Of a DNA stretch of 64,000 nt, positions 54,844 to 64,000 are shown piece by piece (the stretch's first letter is position 1; every line of letters begins with the position of its first letter). Below the pieces are notes generated by a model. It was given only the letters and a program-made list of their open reading frames with translations. It was not told the DNA's origin and did not search any database. Made by a program: the position numbers and the translations under genes. Source of the DNA: Hemicordylus capensis. Its lineage: Eukaryota; Chordata; Lepidosauria; Squamata; Cordylidae. The stretch spans positions 10,876,501-10,940,500 of the forward strand of contig NC_069662.1 in NCBI RefSeq assembly GCF_027244095.1, written 5' to 3'.

Positions 54844-54895
54844 GAGGTCATTCACATAATCAAAAACAGTGTTCTGCCCAGGTTTGGGAGCTAAA
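54844..54895. repeat. Left end of the 182-bp MITE family
   Basis: GAGGTCATTCACATAATCAAAAACAGTGTTC then CCCAGGTTTGGGAGCT matches the left end of 32224-32405 with a few changes and stops abruptly. Confidence 0.7.
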
Positions 54896-54899
54896 GGCA

Positions 54900-55650
54900 G
54901 GGCCACCCTCACTCCTCAGGGGTCTTCATTCTCTTGATGGCCACAAGATGGCAAGCAGTATTTTTTCTCCATGATGCCTCCAAGAGAGCATCATTTCAGA
55001 ACAGTGTGGGAAACAATGTGAGGGGTTTAAACCCCCATGGTTTGAGCTAGATTGCACCTTTACTTACTGATATATAAAAGAGTCAATGAGCTCCAAATGT
55101 GGTGTTGGGGGTTGGAAAAGAATTTTCTCCCATTCAGATTTACTCGATTATTCTTCAACTAAAGGAGGTGAGAATATTTTAGAGAATTGTTCTCCAAATC
55201 CCCTGATTCTAACCTCTCAGGTTTTCTCCACACAGCAATAAACTGAATTTGCATATCTATCTATAGATAGCTCCTTGGGGACATTTTAACAAATAATTCA
55301 GAGCTTGGGACTGTGTAAAGGTCATACTTCTTTTCAGAGGCATCAGTTTTGGGCAGTATACAAATGTGCTAAACAGATAAATACTTTAGGGGTAAAAACA
55401 ATCAACTGAGACTTCTTTGCAAAATGCTGCATAAGTGGCTGATAGAGTTGAGTTCATAAACAAAATAATATTTTGGGAAGAGCAGAGAAGAAATGTCTGG
55501 ATTTTCTGAGTCTAGGGGCCTAGACTCAGGATTCTGTAAATTTGAAGTTCCAAATTATTTCAAGCACCTATAATGCATGCTTCTAGCAAAACAGAAAGGA
55601 TCCTTGGGTGTTTCTGTTTTGGTGCTGTGGAGACAGAGAAATATTGGCCG
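54900..55650. other. Second V2R, intron 4; no feature recognised
   Basis: Intron sequence with no coding or repeat family pattern that I recognise. Confidence 0.4.
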
Positions 55651-55654
55651 CATT

Positions 55655-55990
55655 TGCATCATCGTTATTCTTTATTGCTGTCATAGACCAATACTTAGTA
55701 AAACATACATACTTGCAAGAAACTCAGCATAATAAATCACACAGATTATAACGCAATATTAACAGGTTAGAATTAAGGCAGATGTGGTGAAGTCCAGATA
55801 GATCTTGCTGATAGCCAAAGGGAGCAGAGCACCCTCCATTACAACCACAAAACAAGAATCACAGAAAAGAGAAAGTAACACCAAAGCATGTAACACCAAA
55901 CTGGAGTAGTACATCCGAATGTGTGAAACCATGGTTTCACTGTAAAACCAGATTGTGGACAATGGCTACTGCCCTGAAGACGTTCTGAAG
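55655..55990 (-). mobile_element. LINE 3' end (reverse), same family as 20530 and 60440
   Basis: On the minus strand the end reads AGTATTGGTCTATGACAGCAATAAAGAATAA, matching the ATTGGTCTATGACC end of the piece at 20530-20870. Mostly 3' UTR, non-coding. Confidence 0.5.
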
Positions 55991-56969
55991 CCTTGCCCCC
56001 AGTCTGGTGACGTGAGTGCTACAGAGCTTGCTGGGATGTGGCCTCAATGGATCAAAAAGACGGAGTGGCTTCGGTTACTTGAAACTGGAGGTTGTCAGCC
56101 TACAGCTGGGTGAACGTCTGTGATAAGATTCAAGGTTACAAAATTTAACAAAATTCAACCACAGATTCATCTACTCATGGTTTGCTGTTATGTGCGAATA
56201 TGGTCATTATTAGAGCAACCAGACATCTCAACTTGTTTGAAGGATATGGTTTGGTAGCGCACAAAGAAAGATTTATAAATTTTAAAGGCTTATCCAAGGC
56301 TCTCTACCTTAATTGGTTCAAATGTAAAGATCAGATTAGTCCAGGACTATCCCCTCTAACAGTTTTCTGTTTTCCTTTGTTCTAAGAAACTTGAAAATGA
56401 GCCTGTTTGTGCTTATTTCTTATTCTAGAAAACACTATTTTTGGAAATGATAGCATGAGAATTATCCAGTGAATATTCAAATTATATTTGAAGTTCAGCA
56501 GCAAATTCACAGAATTTCTCAGCTCCTATTCATCCCCTGAAAATCTCCGGAGAATATTTTGGGCACTTTCATCCCAAGTCTTGTAAACTCTTGTGTTTGA
56601 AGTTGACTGGCTCATTTATCCACCACTGAGAAAGGAGTAAACCAACTCCAAAGATGGGGGAATACATCTTACTTTGCAGTTCAAGTCATTTACTTAGTAT
56701 GTACTTCTCTGCAGCTCCTCTTAAAAAAATAAATAAACTTGACAATAAAAATGTCATGACACTCCTGCTAATCCTCCATCACCATCTGCACCAAGTAATG
56801 GCCCCTTCCATCCCCAGCAGCCTTGCCCATCTAAAATGAGTATGCCCACCTCCCTATACCTATCCCAGGTAGTGTTTCAAGCCAATGCTCAGGGATCAAG
56901 CAAAACCACAATTCATAACTGGTTCATGGAGAAAAAGGGAGTTCAGAGTATCAGAAAGTGGGTATGATA

Positions 56970-58215
56970 AGTGTCCTACCCAAGTTCAGGAGCTGTGTGT
57001 ACTCCTGTTTTCTGATTGTGTGTCTGTAAGTAAGGTAGGAGGCACCAGCAGTGATCATCTGCTATCACTACCTAAATGCCTGCTTGAAGGCAGTAATGTG
57101 CTGGATGAGGGGTAAAAAACTAAGGCTGAATGAAGATAAGACAGAGGTACTTATTGTGCAGGGATGGAACTCGGGAGACAATTTTTATTTGCCAGTTTTG
57201 GTGAGAGTCATGCTCCCCCGGAAGGAACAGGTATGCAGTCTGGGAGTGCTTCTGGATCTGAACCTCTCCCTGGTGTCCCAGGTTGAGGCAGTGGCCAGAG
57301 GTGCTTTTTATCAGCTTTGGCTGATACTCCAGCTGCATTCGTTTCTTGAGATGAACGACTTCAAAACGGTGGTACATATGCTGGTAACCTCTAGGGTTGA
57401 CTACTGCAATGTGCTCTATGTGGGGCTCCTTTTGTATGTAGTCTGGAAACTACAGTTGGTCCACAATGTGGTGGCCAGGTTGGTCTCTGGGTCATCTAGG
57501 AGAGATCATATTACTCCTGTGCTGAAGGAACTATACTGGCTGCTGATAAGTTTCCAGGCAAAATACACGGTGCTGGTTATTACCTATCAGAATGCCCTAA
57601 ACAGCTTAGGCCCCGGGTATTTAAGAGAACGTCTTCTTTGCCATGAGCCCCACCACCTGTTAAGATCATCAGGAGAGGTCCGTCTGTGGTTGCTGCCAAC
57701 TCGTTTGGTAGCCACTAAGGAATGGGCCATCTCCGTTGCTGCCCCTGGACTTTGGAATGCGCTCCCTGTTGAAATAAGAGCCTCCCCATCCCTGGCAACT
57801 TTTAAAAAGGCACTGAAGACACAATTATTCACTCAGCTTTTAATGAGATTTATAGTTTTAATATTTTTAATATTGGGTTTTCAATGTTTTCAATGTTTTA
57901 AATGATTTTAATTGGTAATTGATTTTATGTTTTAAATTATTTTAATGGTAAACTGCCCAGAGAGGCAAGTTTTGGGCAGTATAGAAATATTTTAAATAAA
58001 TAAATAAAATAAAGTGGCAGCTGAGTATGAGGGTTCTATCCCACCCAGTAGTTGTACTCAACTGCTGAATGAGGTAGGAGGGAAAACTCTTGCACCCAGA
58101 TGCCGTTTAGCAGACTATCACTGCCGGTGCCTCCTACCTTGCTTTTTTACTCACACCCAATGGGAAAATGGGAATACACACACCTCCCAAATTTGGGCAG
58201 GAAGCTTGTCCTACC
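56970..58215. repeat. MITE-family copy split by an L2 insertion
   Basis: 56970-57045 (CAGGAGCTGTGTGTACTCC, GTAAGGTAGGAGGCACC) and 58013-58215 (GGTGCCTCCTACCTTGC, GGGAAAATGGGAATACAC) are opposite halves of a diverged relative of the 182-bp MITE. The L2 piece at 57046-58010 lies between them, so the L2 inserted later. Confidence 0.6.
57046..58010 (+). mobile_element. L2 LINE 3' part with intact tail
   Basis: One open frame of 284 codons reads [100 protein letters not shown] and APGLWNALPVEIRASPS, then stops. The 3' UTR ends GGGCAGTATAGAAATA and (AAAT)n. It is 5'-truncated and covers only the end of RT, but is the youngest-looking L2 piece here. Confidence 0.92.
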
Positions 58216-58354
58216 CACTCTCTGTTTGTATCAATGAGTCTGTGGTGAAATGACTGCTTAAGATTGGCTTAACTTTTAAATAATTGTTTACATTTCTTTA
58301 TGTCACTTGGTTTGGGAGTTTACTGTGTTAATCTTGGCAACCTCTCTCAGGAGA

Positions 58355-58652
58355 GGAGAGCTAGTCTTGTGGTAGCAAACGTGACTTGTCCCCTTACCTA
58401 AGCAGGGTCCACACTGGTTGCATATGAATGGGAGACTTGATGTGTGAGCACTGGAAGATATTCCCCTCAGGGGATGAAGCCGTTCTGGGAAGAGCAGAAG
58501 GTTCCAAGTTCCCTCCCTGGCATCTCCAAGATAGGACTGAGAGAGATTCCTGCCTGCAACCTTGGAGAAGCCACTGCCAGTCTGTGTAGACAATACTGAG
58601 CTAGATGGACCTATTGTCTGACTCAGTATATGGCAGCTCCCTATGTTCCTAA
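58355..58652 (+). repeat. 5S-rRNA-derived SINE, copy 4 (near full length)
   Basis: It starts GAGCTAGTCTTGTGGTAGC and contains CCTAAGCAGGGTCCACACTGG, GAATGGGAGACTTGATGTG, GATTCCTGCCTGCAACC and GACTCAGTATATGGCAGC. It ends CCCTATGTTCCTAA. This is the clearest of the four copies and a good reference for the others. Confidence 0.9.
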
Positions 58653-58659
58653 CTTTTGC

Positions 58660-58980
58660 CAGGTACGTGGTTTGACATGAGGTGTGCTGAATTGGTTCTG
58701 GCCCACCAGATGTCTCTGAGAAGCCCACAGGCAAGCCCTCTCTCTAGCTGTTGTTCCCCTGCAACTGTATTCAGAGGCACCTTGCCTTTGAGGCTAGAGG
58801 TGGCCTATAGACCTCAGACAAATAGCAATTAACAGACCTGTCTTCTGTGAATTTGCCCAAGCCTCTTTTAAAACCATCCAAGCGAATGGCCGTCACCACC
58901 ACATCCCATGGCAGAGAATTCCATAGATTAATTGTGCGCTGTGTGAAAAAGTACTTTCTACTTGGAATTAACTTACGCTG
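58660..58980 (-). mobile_element. CR1 LINE 3' UTR region (reverse)
   Basis: The reverse complement reads AAAGTACTTTTTCACACAGCG, TCTATGGAATTCTCTGCCATGG and GGATGGTTTTAAAAGAGG, then GGGGAACAACAGC. It parallels 62425-62700 of the CR1 at 61953 position by position. Non-coding and diverged. Confidence 0.75.
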
Positions 58981-59075
58981 TATATGTGGGAGTTACTCCC
59001 TCATAGGTTTGCTTAGGGTTACATCTATAGTGGGCAAAATTCTGTAAAGTTAATTCATTTAAATATAGTGCCAGG

Positions 59076-59694
59076 TAGGGGTGTGCACAAAACCAGCTGG
59101 CCCAGTTTGGTTTGAGTCTGAACCGGACCCGAATCAGACTCAGCCAGTTTGGTTTTGCTGCCCTATCGAACTCCTGAGGTTCAGTTCAGGGAGGTACATC
59201 AACCTTTTTACATTAATTTTTCTTTGTACTTACCCCCTTTGGTGGGCTTCTCCGAGGCTGTGGGGGAATCCATGGAGGCTCCCCCTCCCCACTCTGGCCT
59301 CTGTTTTGGCAATACTGGGGCCCTAGTTTATGGTTTGGCAACGCCGGGGCCCATTGCACATACCCAGCACAATGGGGTAAAGGCCCGGAACAGGTTGAAG
59401 AATGCCCGAACTAGGTGGTTTTTGCAAAATGGAGGCCAGCAAGGGGAGGGGGGACCTCTGTAGACCCCAAGTGGATTTGGAGAAGCCCCCTAGAGGGTGT
59501 AAGTACTAAAAACCACTTTTTAATCGTAAAAAGGCTTGCGAACCCGCCAAATGGCCAGTGAGGTTCCGTCCCGGGGGGGGGAGTTGTTCTGGGGTCAAGC
59601 CAAAGTGGGGATGGTTTGGGTCAACTGCAAGCCTTTGAACACAACAGGCCTGACGTTGAACAAGTTCAGCATAGAACCAATTTGCACATCCCTA
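59076..59694. mobile_element. Non-autonomous hAT-like element
   Basis: The ends are TAGGGGTGTGCACAAAACC and TTTGCACATCCCTA. The flanks GTGCCAGG (59068-59075) and GTACCAAG (59695-59702) agree at 6 of 8. It shares GGTTTGAGTC and GAACCGG phrases with 15496-15980. In intron 4 of the second V2R. Confidence 0.75.
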
Positions 59695-60039
59695 GTACCA
59701 AGGGAAGAACTGGAACAAGAAACCATGGTTTCAAAGAGTGCCATCTAAATGGCAGATATTTTTTAACTGAGCTATCTCAAGCCCTATACAGAGTGCACAT
59801 TTCACACATCTGCATGTATCTTTATGCACGTATTGCTTTTTGTGTGAATGGCTGTACAACTGTTCATTTTTAAAGTGAGCCTGGGGACATGTCCATTTGA
59901 AGCAGCATATTGATAGGAAGTGTACTACAGCATGTGTCTTGAACCTGATGTGTGAATACCTGCCGGTGGATACATGATACAGACATTGTACATGATATTA
60001 ATTAGGCTATAGTGTCTGAACAGTGAACCAATTTTTAAA

Positions 60040-60144
60040 AAACATTGTGTTAACAAATGGCGATATTTGTTATACACTGCCCAGAGCCTTTGGATGGGGT
60101 GGTTTATAAATGTGATACATACATACATACATACATACATACAT
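60040..60144 (+). repeat. LINE tail and (ACAT)n microsatellite
   Basis: 60065-60113 has CACTGCCCAGAGCC and GGTTTATAAATG, an L2-type tail. It continues into about eight ACAT units at 60114-60144, just downstream of exon 4 of the second V2R. Confidence 0.75.
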
Positions 60145-60170
60145 AATCTTCAAATATGCACAGATCTTAC

Positions 60171-60398
60171 CTGGTTAAATCTGCTGGGCCACTGAATGGC
60201 GTCCTCATGAATGGTCAGCATCTGGTCTGGGGGAGCCTCTGGATCTTTCTTCCCAACTCTGACCCTAAGAAAGGACTGGTTTGGGAATGTGACCCAGTTG
60301 ATGATATCCAATCCAATAACTAATTCCGCATTTTCATCAAAGGAAATCATTTCCCCAGCACTGTTGTTAAATGATACACTTCTCAGAAAATGATGGAG
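60171..60398 (-). pseudogene. Second V2R, exon 4
   Basis: The minus strand after AATACAG reads [48 protein letters not shown] and [12 protein letters not shown] before GTAAGA. It is 76 codons, phase 0 and undamaged. The intron upstream is conserved for only about 45 bases before a LINE begins near 60445. Confidence 0.93.
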
Positions 60399-60439
60399 CT
60401 GTATTGTGAGTGGGGGAAGTGTATTTTGTTAGGATGTAC

Positions 60440-63400
60440 AGAAAAATGGAAAAAATACCATAAGGGATGTGGATAGTGCTCCCTATTTGGCATACTATTT
60501 GGCAACAGCTGGAGATATATATAACTGAAGCAACATTGAATTATGCTTCTATAATCCTTATGGGGGATTTTAATTCTAGATGTGGTACTGATGATACAAC
60601 GTTGATGGCCTCCCATTTTTGGAAATGGGGTGACTGTATAGACAGTGCTCCCATTCCTAACCATTTTTCTAAAGATAAAGCCATCAATTCATCAGGAGCC
60701 CAACTGCTCTCTCTAACTAGGATATTTGAGCTGACAATATTAAATGGTGCTATACCCCCGGATATTCCTGGGGAATATACGTTTCTTTCCTCACGAGGGA
60801 GTAGTGTTGTGGATTATTTTATGGTTTCTAAATCTATTCTTCCTTATGTCACTTCCTTTGAGGTGGGTGAGCAAATTTTCAGTGATCATTTTCCTATGTT
60901 CATTTATCTAGATCTTCCCCAGGAAAGGAGGAATAACCTTTTTCCCTGTGTTTTTGATGATAGTTCTACCAATTTAAGTTGCAAAATAAAATGGTCTAAG
61001 AAAGTAGAAAGTGAGATATCCATGTTCAATGACTCTCCCAAAGGTAGAAATCGATATAATTCTATTGTGCAAGCACATTTGGGCCCGCAAACAATTACTG
61101 CTTATGTAAAATTAGAAGATGCTCTTATACAAAAGTTTTCACATTTGAGCAAGTCAGTCTCCACATGCTCATTGTAAGAGAGCAACTAATAATTGGTTTG
61201 ACTCATGCTGAAGGGCATTACGAAAACAACTGAAGAATATCTACAGAGAATATAGATCGGGCTCAGAACAATTTCTTCCACCTATTTTCAGATAAAGAAA
61301 GCATATAAAAGCAGTCTCAAATCTGCTAAACATCAAACCTTATGAAATGCCAGGAATAAGCTTATAATGGCTACTAATAACAAAGATAGCCACACTTTTT
61401 GGAGAATTGTTTCTGTAACAAGTCGAGTTAACATGCCTTGTAGGATCTCGGCTAGATCGTGGGAAACCCACTTTTTTGTAGTTTATAATGATGCACAGCC
61501 TAGTCAGGTTCTTACACCATCTTTGATAGATATGTTACCCTGTTGGCCCCCCGTTACTCCTGCAGAAATAACAAACTTAGTAGGACGTTTAAAAATTGGA
61601 AAAGCCCCTGGTCCAGACCTTATTCTTCTTGAATTATTAAAAGCTAATATAGAATGGTGGGCCTTAGTTTTAGCCAATTTATTTACATCTATTAATAGCA
61701 CAGGAATTATACCAGAGCAATGGAAAACAGCTGTAGTTGTTCCCATATTTAAAAATGGTTCTCATTTGGATCAATCTAATTATAGGCCTATATGTTTGCT
61801 GTCTGTGGCTGGTAAGCTATATGCTCTTTATCTATTGGATAAGCTTGAGGCATGAATCTCAGAGAACCAAATCCTTCGGATTGAGCAAGTGGGTTTCAGA
61901 GCAGGCCGCTCTACTCTTGATCATTGTATGATCTTGCATAATCTAGCGAGACCAGGAGAGGGATCTTGGGGTCGTCTTGGACAGCTCGTTGAAAGTGTCG
62001 ACTCAATGTGCGGCAGCTGTGAAAAAGGCCAATTCCATGCTAGGGATCATTAGGAAGGGGATTGAAAATAAAACTGCTAATATTATAATGCCCTTATACA
62101 AAACGATGGTGAGGCCACACCTGGAGTACTGCGTACAATTCTGGTCACCACATCTAAAAAAGGACATTGTAGAACTGGAAATGGTGCAGAAGAGGGCAAC
62201 CAAGATGGTCAAGGGCCTAGAGCAGCTTTCTTATGAGGCTAGGCTACAACACCTGGGGCTATTTAGTTTGGAAAAAAGACGACTGCGGGGAGACATGATA
62301 GAGGTCTATAAAACCATGCATGGGGTGGAGAAAGTGGATAGAGAGAAATTCTTCTCCCTTTCTCATAACACTAGAACAGGGATCGTCCCATGAAACTGAT
62401 TGCCAGGAAATCTAGGACCAGCAAACGGAAGTACTTTTTCACACAACGCATAATTAACTTGTGGAACTCTCTGCCACAAGATGTGGTGACAGCCAACAAC
62501 CTGGATGGCTTTAAGAGGGGTTTAGATAATTTCATGGAGAAGAGGTCTATTGACAGCTACTAGTCGGAGGGCTGTGGGCCACCTCCAGCCTTGGGGGCGG
62601 GGTGCCTCTGGGTACCAGTTGTGGGGGAGTAACAGCAGGAGAGAGGGCATGCCCTCAACTCCTGCCTGTGGCTTCCAGCGGCATCTGGTGGGCCACTGTG
62701 CGAAACGGGATGCTGGACCAGATGGGCCTTGGGCCTGATCCAGCAGGGCTGTTCTTATGTTCTTATGTTCTAGTGGCTCTAAAGGCAATTTTTTTTGTTG
62801 CTTTTATAGATTTAAAATCTGCGTTTGATTCATTCTCCAGATACTTATTATGGTCCAAACACGAAAAAACTACAATAGATAAGAGACTGTTATTTCTGAT
62901 GATGCAGCTTTATTCCAAATCTTCGCTATGAGTTAGGTATGCCACTAATGGGGCTCTAAGTGATCTAACTCCTTCTACTCGTGGGGTCAGACAGGGTTGT
63001 GTCTTGGCCCCTACATCATTCAATCTCTTTATTAATGATTTGGCCCAATGTCTGGAAAAGGTGGATTCACATGTACCAAAGCTGGCTAATAAACGAGTGC
63101 CAGTTTTGTTATACGCTGATGATGCAGCTGTATTATCTCAGACTAGACTAGGGTTGCAAAGATTGCTGCATGCTTTTGCCTGCTACTGCAAAGATAACTA
63201 GCTAGTTATCATTTATAAAAAATCAAAAGTCCTGCTTTTTTCTAAATCCAGGAAATTATATAAATGGGTAGTAAATCAGAACCGTATTGAGCAGGTTTAC
63301 AAATTTAAATATTTAGGCATCCCCCCCCCCAATATAATCTTAATTGGAATACTCATAGGATGTCCTCTGTTCATATAGCCCATAAAACTCTTAGTGCCTT

Positions 63401-64000
63401 TTTGCACTTCTACTGTTCTAAAGGAGGCCAGTACATTCCTATGGCACTCCATGTATTATGGGCTAAGATTGTGGCTCAATTACTTTTTGGAGCCTCATTA
63501 TGGATACAGGGAGTAACATCTGATTTGGAGAGAGTACAGTCTATATTCCTAAGAGCAATCTTTGCAGTGCCTAGGTGTGTGTCATATTCTGCTCTTTGCC
63601 TGGAATCTGGGTCTTTCTCTATAGCCTGTAAAGCTTGGGAATCTACTTTTGCTAGATGGATCAAACTCTGTTTAGAGATCCGGGAATTTTTTCTTTTGAT
63701 ATTTATGGTTGGACTCTTATCCAAACCCCTGGCTATCTTATATAAATAATAAAATAATGCAATTGGGGCTTTCTCCTTCTGAACTACTTACCCTGGATAA
63801 TAATCAGGTGAAGGAAACACTCTTCTTGTGGTTGCATGATATTGAACATCAGGAACCTATGTCCTTGGCTAATAGGAACTGCTCTCCCCTACATTTTGGG
63901 ATTTTCCCCCATATGGGAGATAGAGGTGCTAATTATTTAACAACACTTCACTTTTCTAAGTTTCGGGTTGCATTTGCTCAGGCTCGCTTAAATGTGCTGC
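60440..64000 (+). mobile_element. APE-type LINE, clade uncertain, interrupted by CR1; runs off the window
   Basis: 60467-61150 has endonuclease features: ASIILMGDFNSRCG, GEYTFLSSRGSSVVDYFMV and FSDHFPMFIYLDL. RT follows at 61360-61850 (KIGKAPGPDLILLELLKAN, VPIFKNGSHLDQSNYRPI), is broken by a CR1 at 61953-62772, and resumes with FFVAFIDLKSAFDSFS, GVRQGCVLAPTSFNLFIND, VPVLLYADDAAVLS (the catalytic YADD is kept) and YLGI. C-terminal sequence continues past 64000. A few stops are visible (for example TGA at 61853, TAG at 63199). The style suggests the I/Ingi-Vingi group, but I cannot confirm it. It probably lies in intron 3 of the second V2R. Confidence 0.82.
61953..62772 (+). mobile_element. CR1 LINE 3' end nested in another LINE
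   Basis: It contains STQCAAAVKKANSMLGIIRKG, TMVRPHLEYCVQFWSPH, RATKMVKGLEQLSYEARLQ and SLEKRRLRGDMIEVYKTMHG, then the 3' UTR, ending TTATGTTCTTATGTTCT. The coding part of 138 codons is open until a shift near 62385. It is less damaged than the CR1 at 6540. The host LINE's RT frame breaks off on its left and resumes on its right. Confidence 0.93.

Larger units (their letters stand above)
50334..60398 (-). pseudogene. Second V2R, exons 4-6 visible, one nonsense codon
   Basis: A minus-strand V2R lies tail to tail with the intact gene. Exons: 4 at 60398-60171, 5 at 54706-54580, 6 at 51235-50334, with GT-AG borders and the same exon lengths and phases (0 and 1) as the intact paralog. Exons 1-3 would lie beyond 64000. 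The single visible lesion is TGA at 50744-50742 in exon 6, where the paralog has TGG (the Trp of [12 protein letters not shown], between helices 4 and 5). All downstream codons are otherwise sound to the stop at 50334. One lesion suggests recent loss, a segregating null allele or a sequencing error. Confidence 0.9.

Overview
This window is vertebrate nuclear DNA, most likely from a squamate reptile (lizard or snake). Two lines of evidence support this. It carries a cluster of vomeronasal type-2 receptor (V2R) genes, and its repeats are the usual squamate mix: CR1 and L2 LINEs, an RTE-BovB 3' end, a tRNA-derived Sauria-type SINE, 5S-rRNA-derived SINEs, many small hAT-like elements and long microsatellites. 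I cannot fix the species. There are no bacterial genes, CRISPR arrays, tRNA genes or genuine rRNA genes.

The host genes are all V2Rs. One on the + strand (16668-39339) looks whole. Its six exons have GT-AG introns of phases 2, 0, 0, 0 and 1 and sum to 2,682 coding bases without a stop. They encode a secretion signal, a Venus-flytrap ligand domain, a nine-cysteine linker and a seven-helix domain. A second V2R on the - strand (60398 down to 50334) shows exons 4, 5 and 6. It faces the first tail to tail, has one in-frame TGA in the membrane exon, and has its 5' exons beyond the window. At least four decayed V2R ends flank these genes: 9541-10895 and 11253-11430 on +, 49905-49960 and 49401-49530 on -. 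The window is therefore a slice of a tandem and inverted V2R array with frequent gene death.

Layout: 1-4120 is low-complexity DNA and a broken hAT transposase cut by a 964-bp foldback element. 4130-9540 holds L2, CR1 and V2R intron remnants. 9541-11430 holds two V2R remnants mixed with 5S-type SINEs. 11430-16660 holds a hAT-like element, an L1-like fragment split by a solo LTR, and another hAT-like element. 16668-39339 is the intact V2R, with introns full of LINE, SINE and MITE insertions. 39340-43250 is V2R 3' flank, (GA)n, a Tc1-like relic and a duplicated composite repeat. 43255-46078 is a long L2 with endonuclease and reverse transcriptase. 46080-48825 is a broken Polinton/Maverick fossil. 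49400-60398 is the second V2R. 60440-64000 is a LINE of uncertain clade interrupted by a CR1.

The V2R product would act as a pheromone or chemical-cue receptor in the vomeronasal epithelium; nothing else in the window appears to be functional host coding sequence. I found no convincing novel system. The most useful observations are the intact receptor beside its decaying paralogs, a family of hAT-like foldback elements with readable 8-bp target duplications (one dated by an empty paralogous site), a 1.6-kb LINE-derived insertion inside another transposon, and a capsid-bearing Polinton fossil between the two receptor genes.
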